Shown here in pieces: positions 42,225 to 50,226 of a stretch of DNA of 64,000 nt. Below the pieces are notes generated by a model that ran no database searches, had not been told where the DNA came from, and saw only the letters and a list, made by a program, of their open reading frames with translations. The translations under genes were made by a program, and so were the position numbers. The stretch's first letter is position 1; every line of letters begins with the position of its first letter. The stretch lies in the NCBI RefSeq assembly GCF_020179605.1, contig NZ_JAINZO010000001.1, positions 930,001 through 994,000 on the forward strand. Reading direction: 5' to 3'. The stretch is from Geomonas agri (lineage in GTDB: Bacteria > Desulfobacterota > Desulfuromonadia > Geobacterales > Geobacteraceae).

Positions 42225-43532
42225 ATGAAAAAAAGCAACAAGAAGCTCTTAGTAGTAGCCATCGCAACCGCACTGACCGCAGCATCCGCAGGCTCCGCAC
42301 TCGCTCTCGAGAACCAGTTCAGCGGCGCATTCACCACGTTCTTCGACGTATCCAACTACAACAACACCGGCGTCATTGCCAACAGCCCGAAGACCGCTAA
42401 CTATTTCGTTGAGCGCGTTCGTCTCGGCTACACCGCCAAGGCTGACGACCATGTCAAACTCGTTACTAAGTTCGAGTTCGACTACAACAACTGGGGTAAC
42501 AGCTCCTATAACACAAGCTCCGCCGATGGCTCTCTTGCCACTCGTGGTGGCGGCGGCGCCCTCGGTGCCGACACGACCAACATTGAGACCAAGCACCTTT
42601 ACCTCGACCTCAACTATCCGGCTCTCAACACCAAGATCGGTATGATGCCTTACAACGATGCCTTCAAAGGTATTGTGTTCGACGCAGATATGGCAGGTGT
42701 GCTCCTCTCGCACGACTACTCCAATGCAAGCATCGCAGCTGGCTTCTTCCGTTTCGCCGATTCCAACAATACCTTTACCGAGACCCTCGGCCGCAAGACC
42801 CATGACATGTTCTCTCTGGACGGTAGCTACAAGGTGTCCAAGGACCTGACCCTCGGCGCCGGCTACTACTTCATCAAGGACAACAGCGAAACTAATGGCA
42901 CCCCGGATCTCACCGTCCACACCTTGGGCGTGAACGCAGCCGGCAACGTCGGCCCGGTGGCACTGAGCGGCTTCGCAGTTAAGCAGTTCGGCGACCTTGC
43001 CGCTAACGTAGATGCAAAAGGTTACGCCTTCAACCTCGGCGCGAAAATGCCGGCGGGCGGTGGTACCGCACGTGCCAACTTCCTCTACGTTTCCGGCGGC
43101 AAAGATGCCTTCTACGTAGCAACCGGCAATGGCGGCACCGAAGGCGGCCAGTTCTACGATTCCGAGATGACCATTCTCGGTCGTGACAAGTGGGCAACCA
43201 CCATCGATAACGCCATCATCTACGACGTGAACAACAACGGCGAAGGCGTCATCATGGGCACCCTGGGCTACGACTACAACTTCACCGACAAGCTCTCTGG
43301 TGCCGCTAACGTTGGTTTCGCTTCCATCGCTAAGGATGGCGTTGTTCGTCCCGCGAGGAACTCCGGTGAGAGCAACTACCTCGGCACCGAGATCAACGCT
43401 GAAGCTTACTACAAGCTCAGCGCCAACGTTACCCTGGGCGCTCGTGCAGGTTACGTCATCCTCGGCGACTACTTCGCCAACGGTTCCGACAACCCGTACG
43501 ACCTGAAGCTCATTGCTAACTACAGCTTCTAA
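42225..43532 (+). CDS. Outer-membrane porin-like beta-barrel protein
   Basis: 435 residues. Signal peptide with a positively charged start (MKKSNKKLLVVAIATAL), cleaved near ALA-LE. The mature chain is rich in aromatic-alternating beta strands and ends LKLIANYSF with a C-terminal Phe, the BAM signal. No strong family domain is recognised; a carbohydrate/anion-type porin is plausible. It lies between an amino-acid importer and LivK, with AGGAGG before ATG. Regulation is unknown. Confidence 0.85.
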   Translation: MKKSNKKLLVVAIATALTAASAGSALALENQFSGAFTTFFDVSNYNNTGVIANSPKTANYFVERVRLGYTAKADDHVKLVTKFEFDYNNWGNSSYNTSSADGSLATRGGGGALGADTTNIETKHLYLDLNYPALNTKIGMMPYNDAFKGIVFDADMAGVLLSHDYSNASIAAGFFRFADSNNTFTETLGRKTHDMFSLDGSYKVSKDLTLGAGYYFIKDNSETNGTPDLTVHTLGVNAAGNVGPVALSGFAVKQFGDLAANVDAKGYAFNLGAKMPAGGGTARANFLYVSGGKDAFYVATGNGGTEGGQFYDSEMTILGRDKWATTIDNAIIYDVNNNGEGVIMGTLGYDYNFTDKLSGAANVGFASIAKDGVVRPARNSGESNYLGTEINAEAYYKLSANVTLGARAGYVILGDYFANGSDNPYDLKLIANYSF

Positions 43533-43541
43533 GACAGCATG

Positions 43542-43572
43542 CTCTCTCCGGCACTACCTGTGCCGGAGAGAG
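43542..43572 (+). terminator. Hairpin after porin gene
   Basis: CTCTCTCCGGCAC / GTGCCGGAGAGAG, 13-base stem with a five-base loop; no T run, so termination is uncertain. Confidence 0.5.
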
Positions 43573-43588
43573 ATTCAATGCCACTGTC

Positions 43589-43616
43589 TTGACAAACAAG
43601 TAGTGACAATTAGAAT
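43589..43616 (+). promoter_or_regulatory. Promoter of livK
   Basis: TTGACA and TAGAAT spaced by 16 bases, about 62 bases before the ATG. Confidence 0.65.
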
Positions 43617-43677
43617 CTGTTGACGTGTTGGAGCTGTACCTGACAATGTGACTCATCAACCCAAGGAGGTAGTCTGC

Positions 43678-44871
43678 ATGAGCTTTAAGAAGATCAGCGC
43701 GTTGCTGCTGGTAGCAATGCTGGCAGTCGGTGCATTCGGCTGCAAGAAGAAAGAAGAGGCCAAAGAGGGCGCAGCTCCGGCTGCAGCACCGGCTGGTAAC
43801 ACCATCAAGATCGGCTTCCTCGGCGCCCTCACCGGCGACGTGGCCATGTTCGGCAAACCGACCCTCGAAGGCATGAAGATGGCTGCCGACGAGATCAACG
43901 CTGCCGGCGGCATCCAGGGCAAGAAGATCGAGATCGTTGAAGCCGATAACCGTGGCGACAAGCAGGAAGGCGCTTCCGTAACCCAGAAGTTCATCTCCCG
44001 TGACAACGTCACCGCCATCGTTGGCGACCCGACCACCGGCATCACCAAGGTTGCCGCTCCGATCGCGCAGAAAGCAGGCGTTGTGCTCCTCTCCGCAGGC
44101 GCAACCGGCCCGGGCGTCGTCGAAGTGGGCGACTTCATCTTCCGCGACACCCTGCTCGACTCCATCGCCATCCCGGCCTGCATCGAGTACTTCGCGAAAG
44201 ACCTCGGCTTCAAGAAAGTAGCCATCGTGACTTCCGACAACAACGACTACTCCGTCGGTCTGTCCCAGACCTTCCGCGATGCTGCCGCCAAGGTTCCGTC
44301 CATCAAGATCGTTGCTGACGAGAAAGTGAAAGACGGCGACAAGGACTTCTCCGCTCAGATCACCAACATCAAGAGCAAGAAGCCGGACGTCATCCTGTTC
44401 TCCGGTTACTACACCGAAGGCGCTCTCATCATGAAAGAGGCCCGCAAGCAGGGTCTGAAGGCTCCGATGTTCGGCGGCGACGGCCTGTTCTCCCCGAAAT
44501 TCATCGAGCTGGGCGGCCCGGCCGTCGAGGGCTCCATGTCCGCTCTGGGCTTCTCCACCGAGCAGGCAGCTCCTGCTACCGCCAAGTTCATCGAGGCGTT
44601 CAAAGCCAAGCACAACGGCGAACTCCCGGGCCTGTTCGACGCCCAGGGCTACGACGCTGTAATGCTGCTGGCCGACGCCATGAAGCGCGCTAACAGCGTT
44701 GACCCGAAAGTCTTCAAAGGCACCCTGGCACAGACCAAGAAATTCGAAGGCGTTTCCGGCACCATCAGCATGCAGGCTAACCGCGAGCCGATCAAGAGCC
44801 CGCTGAGCCTCCTCGCAGTCAAGGACGGCAAGTTCGTCCTCAAGGCAAAAGTACCCGTCAAGATGGACTAA
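43678..44871 (+). CDS. livK: Branched-chain amino-acid ABC transporter substrate-binding lipoprotein
   Basis: 397 residues. A lipoprotein signal (LLLVAMLAVGAFGC, Cys at about 21) is followed by a KKKEEAKEG linker and a Peripla_BP_6 domain (IKIGFLGALTGDVAMFGK, then GDPTTGITKVAAPIAQ). It probably serves the LivHMGF transporter, whose genes are 9 kb away. ATG 43678 follows AAGGAGG; a longer frame from 43648 would precede the lipobox without a ribosome site. A strong terminator follows. Confidence 0.93.
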   Translation: MSFKKISALLLVAMLAVGAFGCKKKEEAKEGAAPAAAPAGNTIKIGFLGALTGDVAMFGKPTLEGMKMAADEINAAGGIQGKKIEIVEADNRGDKQEGASVTQKFISRDNVTAIVGDPTTGITKVAAPIAQKAGVVLLSAGATGPGVVEVGDFIFRDTLLDSIAIPACIEYFAKDLGFKKVAIVTSDNNDYSVGLSQTFRDAAAKVPSIKIVADEKVKDGDKDFSAQITNIKSKKPDVILFSGYYTEGALIMKEARKQGLKAPMFGGDGLFSPKFIELGGPAVEGSMSALGFSTEQAAPATAKFIEAFKAKHNGELPGLFDAQGYDAVMLLADAMKRANSVDPKVFKGTLAQTKKFEGVSGTISMQANREPIKSPLSLLAVKDGKFVLKAKVPVKMD

Positions 44872-44889
44872 TGCCTGACCTCGCAGTAC

Positions 44890-44925
44890 CGACGGCCCCT
44901 GCTTCGGCAGGGGCCGTTTTTTTTT
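44890..44925 (+). terminator. Terminator after livK
   Basis: ACGGCCCCTGC / GCAGGGGCCGT, 11-base stem, four-base loop, long T run. Confidence 0.92.
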
Positions 44926-44988
44926 GCCCTCAAAGCTTCACGCACTGGCGCACGCCGCAGGGGGCAAAGATAAACCTTCAAACCGTTT

Positions 44989-45086
44989 AACAGGGATGAA
45001 AGTGATAAAAAGGATAAAGGCTTGAATTTTAACTTCATTGGCTTCAAAACCTAGAGTCTTTTGGTTTTATCCCCTTTATCCCTGTT
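44989..45086. repeat. Imperfect long hairpin element
   Basis: AACAGGGATGAAAGTGATAAAA (split: AACAGGGAT... at 44989, then ...GATAAAA) pairs with the stretch at 45065-45086 (TTTTATCCCCTTTATCCCTGTT in two parts) over about 22 positions, with 3 mismatches and a 54-base loop. No T run follows. It may be a dispersed element. Confidence 0.4.
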
Positions 45087-45136
45087 CGTTTATGTCTTTT
45101 GGGTTTTCCCCCAGTATTTGCTGTTACCGATTACCC

Positions 45137-45165
45137 TTGACAACTTGCATAGGAAAAATTATATT
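45137..45165 (+). promoter_or_regulatory. Strong sigma-70 promoter of htpX
   Basis: TTGACA and TATATT with exact 17-base spacing. The predicted start near 45172 is the first base of the manganese riboswitch aptamer. Confidence 0.8.
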
Positions 45166-45171
45166 TCAAAT

Positions 45172-45325
45172 CGTTAAAGGGGAGTAGTTATCGGCCAGAG
45201 AAATGGTCGACCCGAGCTTCGTCAATACGGTCGCAAGACCCGGAGCCGGGACAGTAAACCTGTCAACAAGACCTTTATCCTGGTAACTAATGCCGAGGGT
45301 AAAGGTCTTTTTATTTACCCTCGGC
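45172..45325 (+). ncRNA. yybP-ykoY (manganese) riboswitch with terminator/antiterminator
   Basis: The conserved GGGGAGTAG of this class is at 45179-45187, and CGTCAATACGG in the other conserved loop is near 45220. P1 pairs TAAAGG (45175-45180) with CCTTTA (45272-45277). The 3' strand of P1 is also the 5' arm of a terminator, AAGACCTTTATCC (45268-45280) with GGGTAAAGGTCTT (45297-45309) and then TTTATTT. A second stem, GCCGAGGGTAAA (45292-45303) with TTTACCCTCGGC (45314-45325), competes with the terminator. Metal binding would stabilise P1 and so switch the downstream htpX-TerC genes on. The class is assigned from memory of its consensus; a covariance search would settle it. Confidence 0.72.
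45268..45316 (+). terminator. Riboswitch expression-platform terminator
   Basis: Stem AAGACCTTTATCC / GGGTAAAGGTCTT followed by a T-rich stretch; it is mutually exclusive with aptamer P1 and with the GCCGAGGGTAAA antiterminator stem. Confidence 0.7.
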
Positions 45326-45369
45326 CGAACCGAGTCCTTCGGGACATAACACTCGTAGAGGTAAATGTT

Positions 45370-46227
45370 ATGCAAAGACTGAAAACGACTTTCCTGTTAG
45401 CTCTTCTCACCGTGCTCATGGTGACCATGGGGCAGGCCCTCGGCGGCCGCTCCGGGATGATGATGGCCTTCGTCCTTGCCCTGGGCATGAACTTCTTTTC
45501 CTACTGGTTCTCCGACAAGATCGTCCTGAGCATGTACGGCGCCCAGGAGATCGGCCCGCAGGACCACCCCATGTTCTACAACCTGGTGAGCAACCTGGCT
45601 GCGCGGGCCGGGCTCCCCATGCCCAAGGTGTACATCATTCCTTCCGACAGCCCCAACGCCTTTGCTACCGGGCGCAACCCTGAACACGCCGCGGTTGCCG
45701 CGACGGAAGGGATCCTGCGCATCCTTTCGCCTGAGGAACTTGAAGGTGTGATGGCGCACGAACTGGCCCACGTGCAAAACCGCGACATCCTTGTCGGTAC
45801 CATCGCGGCCACCTTCGCTGGCGCCATTTCCATGATCGGCAACATGCTGCAGTGGGGCGCCATGTTCGCCGGCGGACGCGACGACGAGGAGGGGGGCGGC
45901 ATCGGCGGCCTGGTCGGCTCGCTCGCCATGGCGATCATCGCTCCCATCGCCGCCATGCTGATCCAGATGGCTGTCTCCCGCTCGCGGGAATACCTGGCCG
46001 ACGCCACCGGCGCCGAGATCTGCGGACGGCCGCTGGCGCTCGCCTCGGCACTAAGGAAACTGCACATGGGCTCGCAGGCGTTGCCCATGCAGGAGGCGCG
46101 TCCGGCAACGGCGCACATGTTCATCGTGAACCCGCTCACCGGCGGCGGCGTAATGCAGCTCTTCTCCACGCACCCGCCGATGGAAGATCGCATCGCGCGG
46201 CTTGAGCAGATGGCGGTGCGGCGGTAG
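45370..46227 (+). CDS. htpX: Zinc metalloprotease HtpX
   Basis: 285 residues, M48 membrane protease. Two N-terminal TM helices (about 5-45), zinc motif HELAH at about 135-139 and downstream glutamate in [13 protein letters not shown]; two more TM helices lie between them. It degrades misfolded membrane proteins at the inner membrane. It is the first gene after the manganese riboswitch and is followed, after a repeat, by the TerC-family gene, so manganese control is likely. Confidence 0.95.
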   Translation: MQRLKTTFLLALLTVLMVTMGQALGGRSGMMMAFVLALGMNFFSYWFSDKIVLSMYGAQEIGPQDHPMFYNLVSNLAARAGLPMPKVYIIPSDSPNAFATGRNPEHAAVAATEGILRILSPEELEGVMAHELAHVQNRDILVGTIAATFAGAISMIGNMLQWGAMFAGGRDDEEGGGIGGLVGSLAMAIIAPIAAMLIQMAVSRSREYLADATGAEICGRPLALASALRKLHMGSQALPMQEARPATAHMFIVNPLTGGGVMQLFSTHPPMEDRIARLEQMAVRR

Positions 46228-46250
46228 AAGGTCGCTCCTCTCCGTCAATT

Positions 46251-46332
46251 ACTCCTCCCCCTGGAGGGAGGAGGCTGGGAGGGGGGCTCACCTGCATTCC
46301 CCCTCCCTGTCCCTCCCCCTCCGGGGGAGGGG
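46251..46332. repeat. Intergenic palindromic repeat, type B
   Basis: CTCCCCCTGGAGGGAGGAGG with GGCTGGGAGGGGGG, then CCCTCCCCCTCCGGGGGAGG; it lies between htpX and the TerC gene. Confidence 0.7.
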
Positions 46333-46377
46333 ACCCAAGTGGCGAGGCTTACTTATTTCTTGAAGGAGAACCTATAA

Positions 46378-47130
46378 ATGGACTGGCTTACCGACCCGCA
46401 GGTCTGGATGGCCCTGGTTACTTTGAGCGCGCTGGAGATCGTGCTCGGCATCGACAACATCATCTTCATCTCCATCCAGGCGAGTAAACTTCCGGCAGCA
46501 CAGCAGGAGAGGGCGAGATTGACCGGCCTGGGGCTGGCCATGTTCATCCGCATTGCGCTGCTGTTCTCGCTCACCTGGCTCATGGGTCTCACAACGCCTC
46601 TGTTCAGCCTCCTCGGCAACGAGATCTCGGGCCGCGACCTGATCCTCCTCAGCGGCGGTCTCTTCCTGATCTGGAAAAGCACCCTCGAGATTCACGAAAA
46701 GCTTGAAGGGGAAGAGGTAGTGCATGCCGCCAATGTCGGCGCCACCTTCGGTGCGGTGATCGTGCAGATCCTGCTGCTCGACATCGTCTTCTCGCTCGAC
46801 TCCATCATCACCGCGATCGGCATGGCCAGTCAGCTCTTCATCATGGTGGCCGCTGTGGTTATCTCCGTCGGCTTCATGATGCTCTTCTCCGGCAAGATCA
46901 GCGCCTTCGTGGAAAGGCACCCAACCATCAAGATGCTGGCACTGAGCTTCCTGCTCTTGATCGGCGTTTCCCTGATTGGCGAGGGCTTCGGGATGCACAT
47001 CCCCAAAGGGTACATCTACTTCGCCATGGCGTTCTCGGTCATGGTGGAGATGCTGAACTTGAGGATGAGGCGGGGTAAGCCAGTCAAACTGCACGAGCCG
47101 CACCTTGACACCGAGACGAGGGGCGAATAG
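46378..47130 (+). CDS. TerC/Alx-family membrane protein, probable manganese exporter
   Basis: 250 residues with seven to nine TM helices. TerC signatures: ALEIVLGIDNIIFISI at the start and LDIVFSLDSIITAIGMA in the middle, each with conserved acidic residues in the membrane (GIDN, SLDS). E. coli Alx is a manganese exporter controlled by the same riboswitch class, and here a yybP-ykoY-like element lies upstream of htpX and this gene. AAGGAG precedes ATG. The role is inferred. Confidence 0.85.
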   Translation: MDWLTDPQVWMALVTLSALEIVLGIDNIIFISIQASKLPAAQQERARLTGLGLAMFIRIALLFSLTWLMGLTTPLFSLLGNEISGRDLILLSGGLFLIWKSTLEIHEKLEGEEVVHAANVGATFGAVIVQILLLDIVFSLDSIITAIGMASQLFIMVAAVVISVGFMMLFSGKISAFVERHPTIKMLALSFLLLIGVSLIGEGFGMHIPKGYIYFAMAFSVMVEMLNLRMRRGKPVKLHEPHLDTETRGE

Positions 47131-47147
47131 TATTCGCCCTTTTTGTC
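47121..47147 (+). terminator. Terminator overlapping the TerC stop
   Basis: GGGCGAA / TTCGCCC stem with a T run; it overlaps the stop codon of the preceding gene. Confidence 0.75.
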
Positions 47148-47176
47148 TTGACACTTTCTGCACTCATTCGTTATCT
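47148..47176 (+). promoter_or_regulatory. Promoter of the Cys-rich czc-associated gene
   Basis: TTGACA and TTATCT with 17-base spacing; the predicted start near 47183 is only about 4 bases before the ATG of the next gene, implying a very short or absent leader. Confidence 0.5.
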
Positions 47177-47186
47177 TCGCCGGCGC

Positions 47187-47552
47187 ATGCGTAAGTTATT
47201 CCCTCTCAAATTTTTCTCTTTCCTGCTACTCGCAGTGATCGTTTGCACCTTTCTCAGCGGAGCCTGTGACAATGCGCACGCCCTGGAGCGCTGCGTGTCG
47301 GTCGCTGATTGCGTGCAAGCTGATTCCCATGTGGACCGTGGCTGCGACACCCCCGATTGCCCGTTGCAGGGGGAAGGCGACCATGATGACTGTGACTTCT
47401 GCTGTGACTGCGCCTGCCACATCTCAATGAGCGTCGGTCATTTCTCCCTCGACTACTATCCTGTTTTCACCACACTTCAGAGTTTCGACCGCTTTACCTT
47501 CTTACCCGAAGTATTCCTCTCCAAGTTCGTACCCCCGCAGTTACGCGCCTAG
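47187..47552 (+). CDS. Small exported Cys/His-rich protein upstream of Czc efflux (CzcI-like?)
   Basis: 121 residues. The N-terminal signal segment (LFPLKFFSFLLLAVIVCTF) is followed by a Cys-rich body (CDNAHALERCVSVADCVQAD, GCDTPDCPLQGEGDHDDCDF, CCDCACH, cited in parts) and a terminal FVPPQLRA. It lies 114 bases before a TolC-type gene of a heavy-metal RND set. Size, position and metal-ligand-rich composition resemble CzcI-type periplasmic accessory proteins, but no family is firmly recognised. ATG 47187 lacks a clear ribosome site. Confidence 0.6.
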   Translation: MRKLFPLKFFSFLLLAVIVCTFLSGACDNAHALERCVSVADCVQADSHVDRGCDTPDCPLQGEGDHDDCDFCCDCACHISMSVGHFSLDYYPVFTTLQSFDRFTFLPEVFLSKFVPPQLRA

Positions 47553-47666
47553 CACCCCTTTTACGGCCGTAGTACGTCCTTTGCCGGAGCCCGTTCTCCC
47601 GGCATGGTTGTGCCGTGGTCTGTCCTGTTTTCTTCACTTTTCCAACATGCATTCAGGAGGTTTTTC

Positions 47667-48962
47667 TTGGCAACAAACGCCTTCAGGGGCGCGCGCCTAG
47701 CCGTGGCCGTCGCTTTGTCTTTATTGTCAGCCGTACCCGTATTTGCCGAGCCTCAGCCGCTTTCGCTACAGCACGCAGTGGCAGCTGCGCTCACCAACAA
47801 TCCGGAGCTCGCCTCTTTGCGCACAGAGGCCGGTGTCTTCGACGCCGCCTCGGTGCGTGCCGGCGTAATCCCCAATCCTACGCTGGAAGTGGAAGCCGCC
47901 ACCGGCGCTCTCACCGGCAGCAGCGATGACAGCACCCTCTCCCTTGGTATCTCCCAGGAGTTCCTGCTGGGCGATAAGCGCCTCAAGCGCCGCACCGTCG
48001 CGGAGCGCGACCTTGCCGCCTACCGCTGGCAGGTAGCGGACCGCGAACGTTCTCTCAAGGAGCAGGTGCAGGCCGCATTCTTCGATGCGCTGCTCGCCCA
48101 GGAGCGGGTCGGCCTGGCCCGGCATTCCATAGAGCTCAATAAGCAACTGCTCCAGGTGGCGGTGGATCGCTTGGCGGCGGGGGATATCCCCGAACTTGAG
48201 ATGTACCTGGTCAGGGTCGAGCTGGTTCGTAGCGAGGGCAACCTGATCGAAATGCAGCGGAGTCTGCTGGACACGAGGGCGAAACTGTTCGCGCTCATGG
48301 CCCTCCCGCCGACAGCGTCCCCGGATCTGAGCGGGACGTTGAACGGCAACGATGTTCGCCTCAAGGTGGTTGGGGACCTGAAGCAGGTCGCTATGCAGAA
48401 CCGTCCCGACCTCAAGGCCCTGCATGCGGCGATGCAGAAGAGTGACGCCGAGGTCGAGCTCGCCAAGGCGGAAGGGATTCCCAGCCTTACCGTAGGGATC
48501 GCGTTGACCCGCGACACCTCATCCATGGAGATCGGTGGCGTCGAGGGGCGGGAAACCTCCTATACCATCGGGCTGAAGCTCTCGATGCCGATACCGGTGT
48601 TCGACCGGAACCAGGCCGGGCAGCAGGAGGCGCGGGCTAAACGCTCCAGCGCGGAGATCCGGCTGCAGGGTGCCACCGCGAGCGTGGAACGCGAGGTCGA
48701 GAGCGCCGATGCCAGCCTCGCTAACGCCGAAAAAGTGCTCTCTCTTTACCGTACTGACATCCTGCGCCAGCTCGATGAAAACCTGAAGCTGACCCAGGAA
48801 GCGTACCGGCTCGGTGAGGTCGGCATCCTGGCGGTGATCGAGGAGCAGAAGAAACATTTCGAGGTGAGCGACAGCTACCTGGCCGCGCTGCACGCCAGGC
48901 AGGTAGCTCTCAACAGACTGGAATCGGCCGTAGCCGCTGACATTAACGGAGGTGCGCAGTGA
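47667..48962 (+). CDS. czcC: Outer-membrane efflux channel (TolC family), CzcC-like
   Basis: About 431 residues. TTG 47667 is chosen because AGGAGG lies 6 bases before it and the resulting N-terminus is a signal peptide (LAVAVALSLLSAVPVFA). An earlier ATG at 47604 lacks a site. Two OEP repeats are visible, each with long helices; the first begins PLSLQHAVAAALTNNPEL, and the later EGRETSYTIGLKLSMPIPVF marks the second. It overlaps the adaptor gene by 4 bases and would form the outer channel of the RND complex. Confidence 0.88.
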   Translation: MATNAFRGARLAVAVALSLLSAVPVFAEPQPLSLQHAVAAALTNNPELASLRTEAGVFDAASVRAGVIPNPTLEVEAATGALTGSSDDSTLSLGISQEFLLGDKRLKRRTVAERDLAAYRWQVADRERSLKEQVQAAFFDALLAQERVGLARHSIELNKQLLQVAVDRLAAGDIPELEMYLVRVELVRSEGNLIEMQRSLLDTRAKLFALMALPPTASPDLSGTLNGNDVRLKVVGDLKQVAMQNRPDLKALHAAMQKSDAEVELAKAEGIPSLTVGIALTRDTSSMEIGGVEGRETSYTIGLKLSMPIPVFDRNQAGQQEARAKRSSAEIRLQGATASVEREVESADASLANAEKVLSLYRTDILRQLDENLKLTQEAYRLGEVGILAVIEEQKKHFEVSDSYLAALHARQVALNRLESAVAADINGGAQ

Positions 48963-50212
48963 ACAAGAAGGGAATCATCATAGGCTTAGTCCTCACCATC
49001 GCGCTCGGGGGCGGCGTCGCCTACCGGCTGATCAATACTCCCGGAGCGGGCGAGCATGCCGAGCATGCAGAAGCAGGACATGCAGAAGAGAAGGGCGCGC
49101 ACGGCGAAGAGAAGGGCGGCCACGCCGAGGGCAAGGAAGAGAAAGGGCACGACGAGCACGGCGAGAAACTCGTGAAGATGGCCGTCGAGGTGCAGAAACA
49201 AAACGGGGTGACGCTCGCCGCGGCCAAGAAAGCGCAGATGCCTGGCGTCATCAGTGCGACCGGCAAGGTGGAGGCCAATGCCGACCGGATCGCGCACGTC
49301 TCCCCGCGCATTGCCGGGAAGATTGTGGCGGTGCGGGCATCGCTTGGCGACGGTGTAGGGGCAGGGCAGGTTCTGGCGACCCTCGACAGCGTGGAGTTGG
49401 GGGAGGCGTTAAGCCGCTACCACCAGTCCAAGACCAGGCTTGCCCTGGCCCAGTCCAACATGGAGCGCGTCAAGGCCCTGGTGGATAAGAAGATCGCCGC
49501 CAGAAAGGAGATCCTGCAGGCCGAGACCGACTACAAGACGGCCCAGACTGAACTGCATACCGACCAGGAGCGCCTTTCCCTCTACGGCGTGCCGGCCAGA
49601 GACCTGAAGGCGGACCGGAGGCCGCTGCTCCCGGTGCGCGCGCCGATAGCCGGCGTCATCACCGAGAAGCACGCCATCGTCGGCGAACTTTCCGACCCGG
49701 CCAAGAGCCTGTACACCATTGCCGACCTCTCGTCGGTCTGGGTGCTGGTGGACATCCACGAGAAGGACATCGCCAAGGTGCGCCGGGGGCAGAGTGCGAC
49801 AGTTTCGGTTACCGCCTTTCCCGAGACCAAGTTCCGCGGCCGCATCACCTACCTGGCTGACGTGGTCGACGAGGCGACCCGCACCGTCAAGGCGAGGGTC
49901 GAGGTTGCCAACCCCGGCCGCAAGCTGAAGCCGGAGATGTTCGCAACCGTGGAGCTGGCTACCGCGGCGGATGCGGCGGCGGTGCTGGCCGTGCCCGAGG
50001 AGGCCGTCGTGGAACTGGAAGGGAAGAAGCTGATCTTCGTCGCGGAAGGGGACGCCGCGTTCGAGCCGCGCAAGGTGGAATTGGGGCGCGCTTCCGGCGG
50101 CATGGTTGAAATCCTCTCGGGCATCAAGGAAGGGGAGCGGCTTGCGGTGAAGGGGGGCTTCGTCCTTAAATCCGAACTGCAAAAGGGCGAAATCTCGGGG
50201 CACGACCACTAA
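48959..50212 (+). CDS. czcB: Periplasmic adaptor (CzcB-like) with His/Glu-rich N-terminus
   Basis: 417 residues. An N-terminal membrane anchor (about 5-25) is followed by a histidine/glutamate-rich stretch (GEHAEHAEAGHAEEKGAHGE, GHDEHGEKL; about 30-75), then the HlyD/RND adaptor with lipoyl and beta-barrel domains (RIAGKIVAVRASLGDGV, RAPIAGVITEKHAIVGE, cited in parts). GTG start at 48959 with GGAGG 6 bases upstream. The histidine-rich tail probably captures metal ions for the pump. Confidence 0.92.
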   Translation: MNKKGIIIGLVLTIALGGGVAYRLINTPGAGEHAEHAEAGHAEEKGAHGEEKGGHAEGKEEKGHDEHGEKLVKMAVEVQKQNGVTLAAAKKAQMPGVISATGKVEANADRIAHVSPRIAGKIVAVRASLGDGVGAGQVLATLDSVELGEALSRYHQSKTRLALAQSNMERVKALVDKKIAARKEILQAETDYKTAQTELHTDQERLSLYGVPARDLKADRRPLLPVRAPIAGVITEKHAIVGELSDPAKSLYTIADLSSVWVLVDIHEKDIAKVRRGQSATVSVTAFPETKFRGRITYLADVVDEATRTVKARVEVANPGRKLKPEMFATVELATAADAAAVLAVPEEAVVELEGKKLIFVAEGDAAFEPRKVELGRASGGMVEILSGIKEGERLAVKGGFVLKSELQKGEISGHDH

Positions 50213-50226
50213 GGAGACCAGCACCC

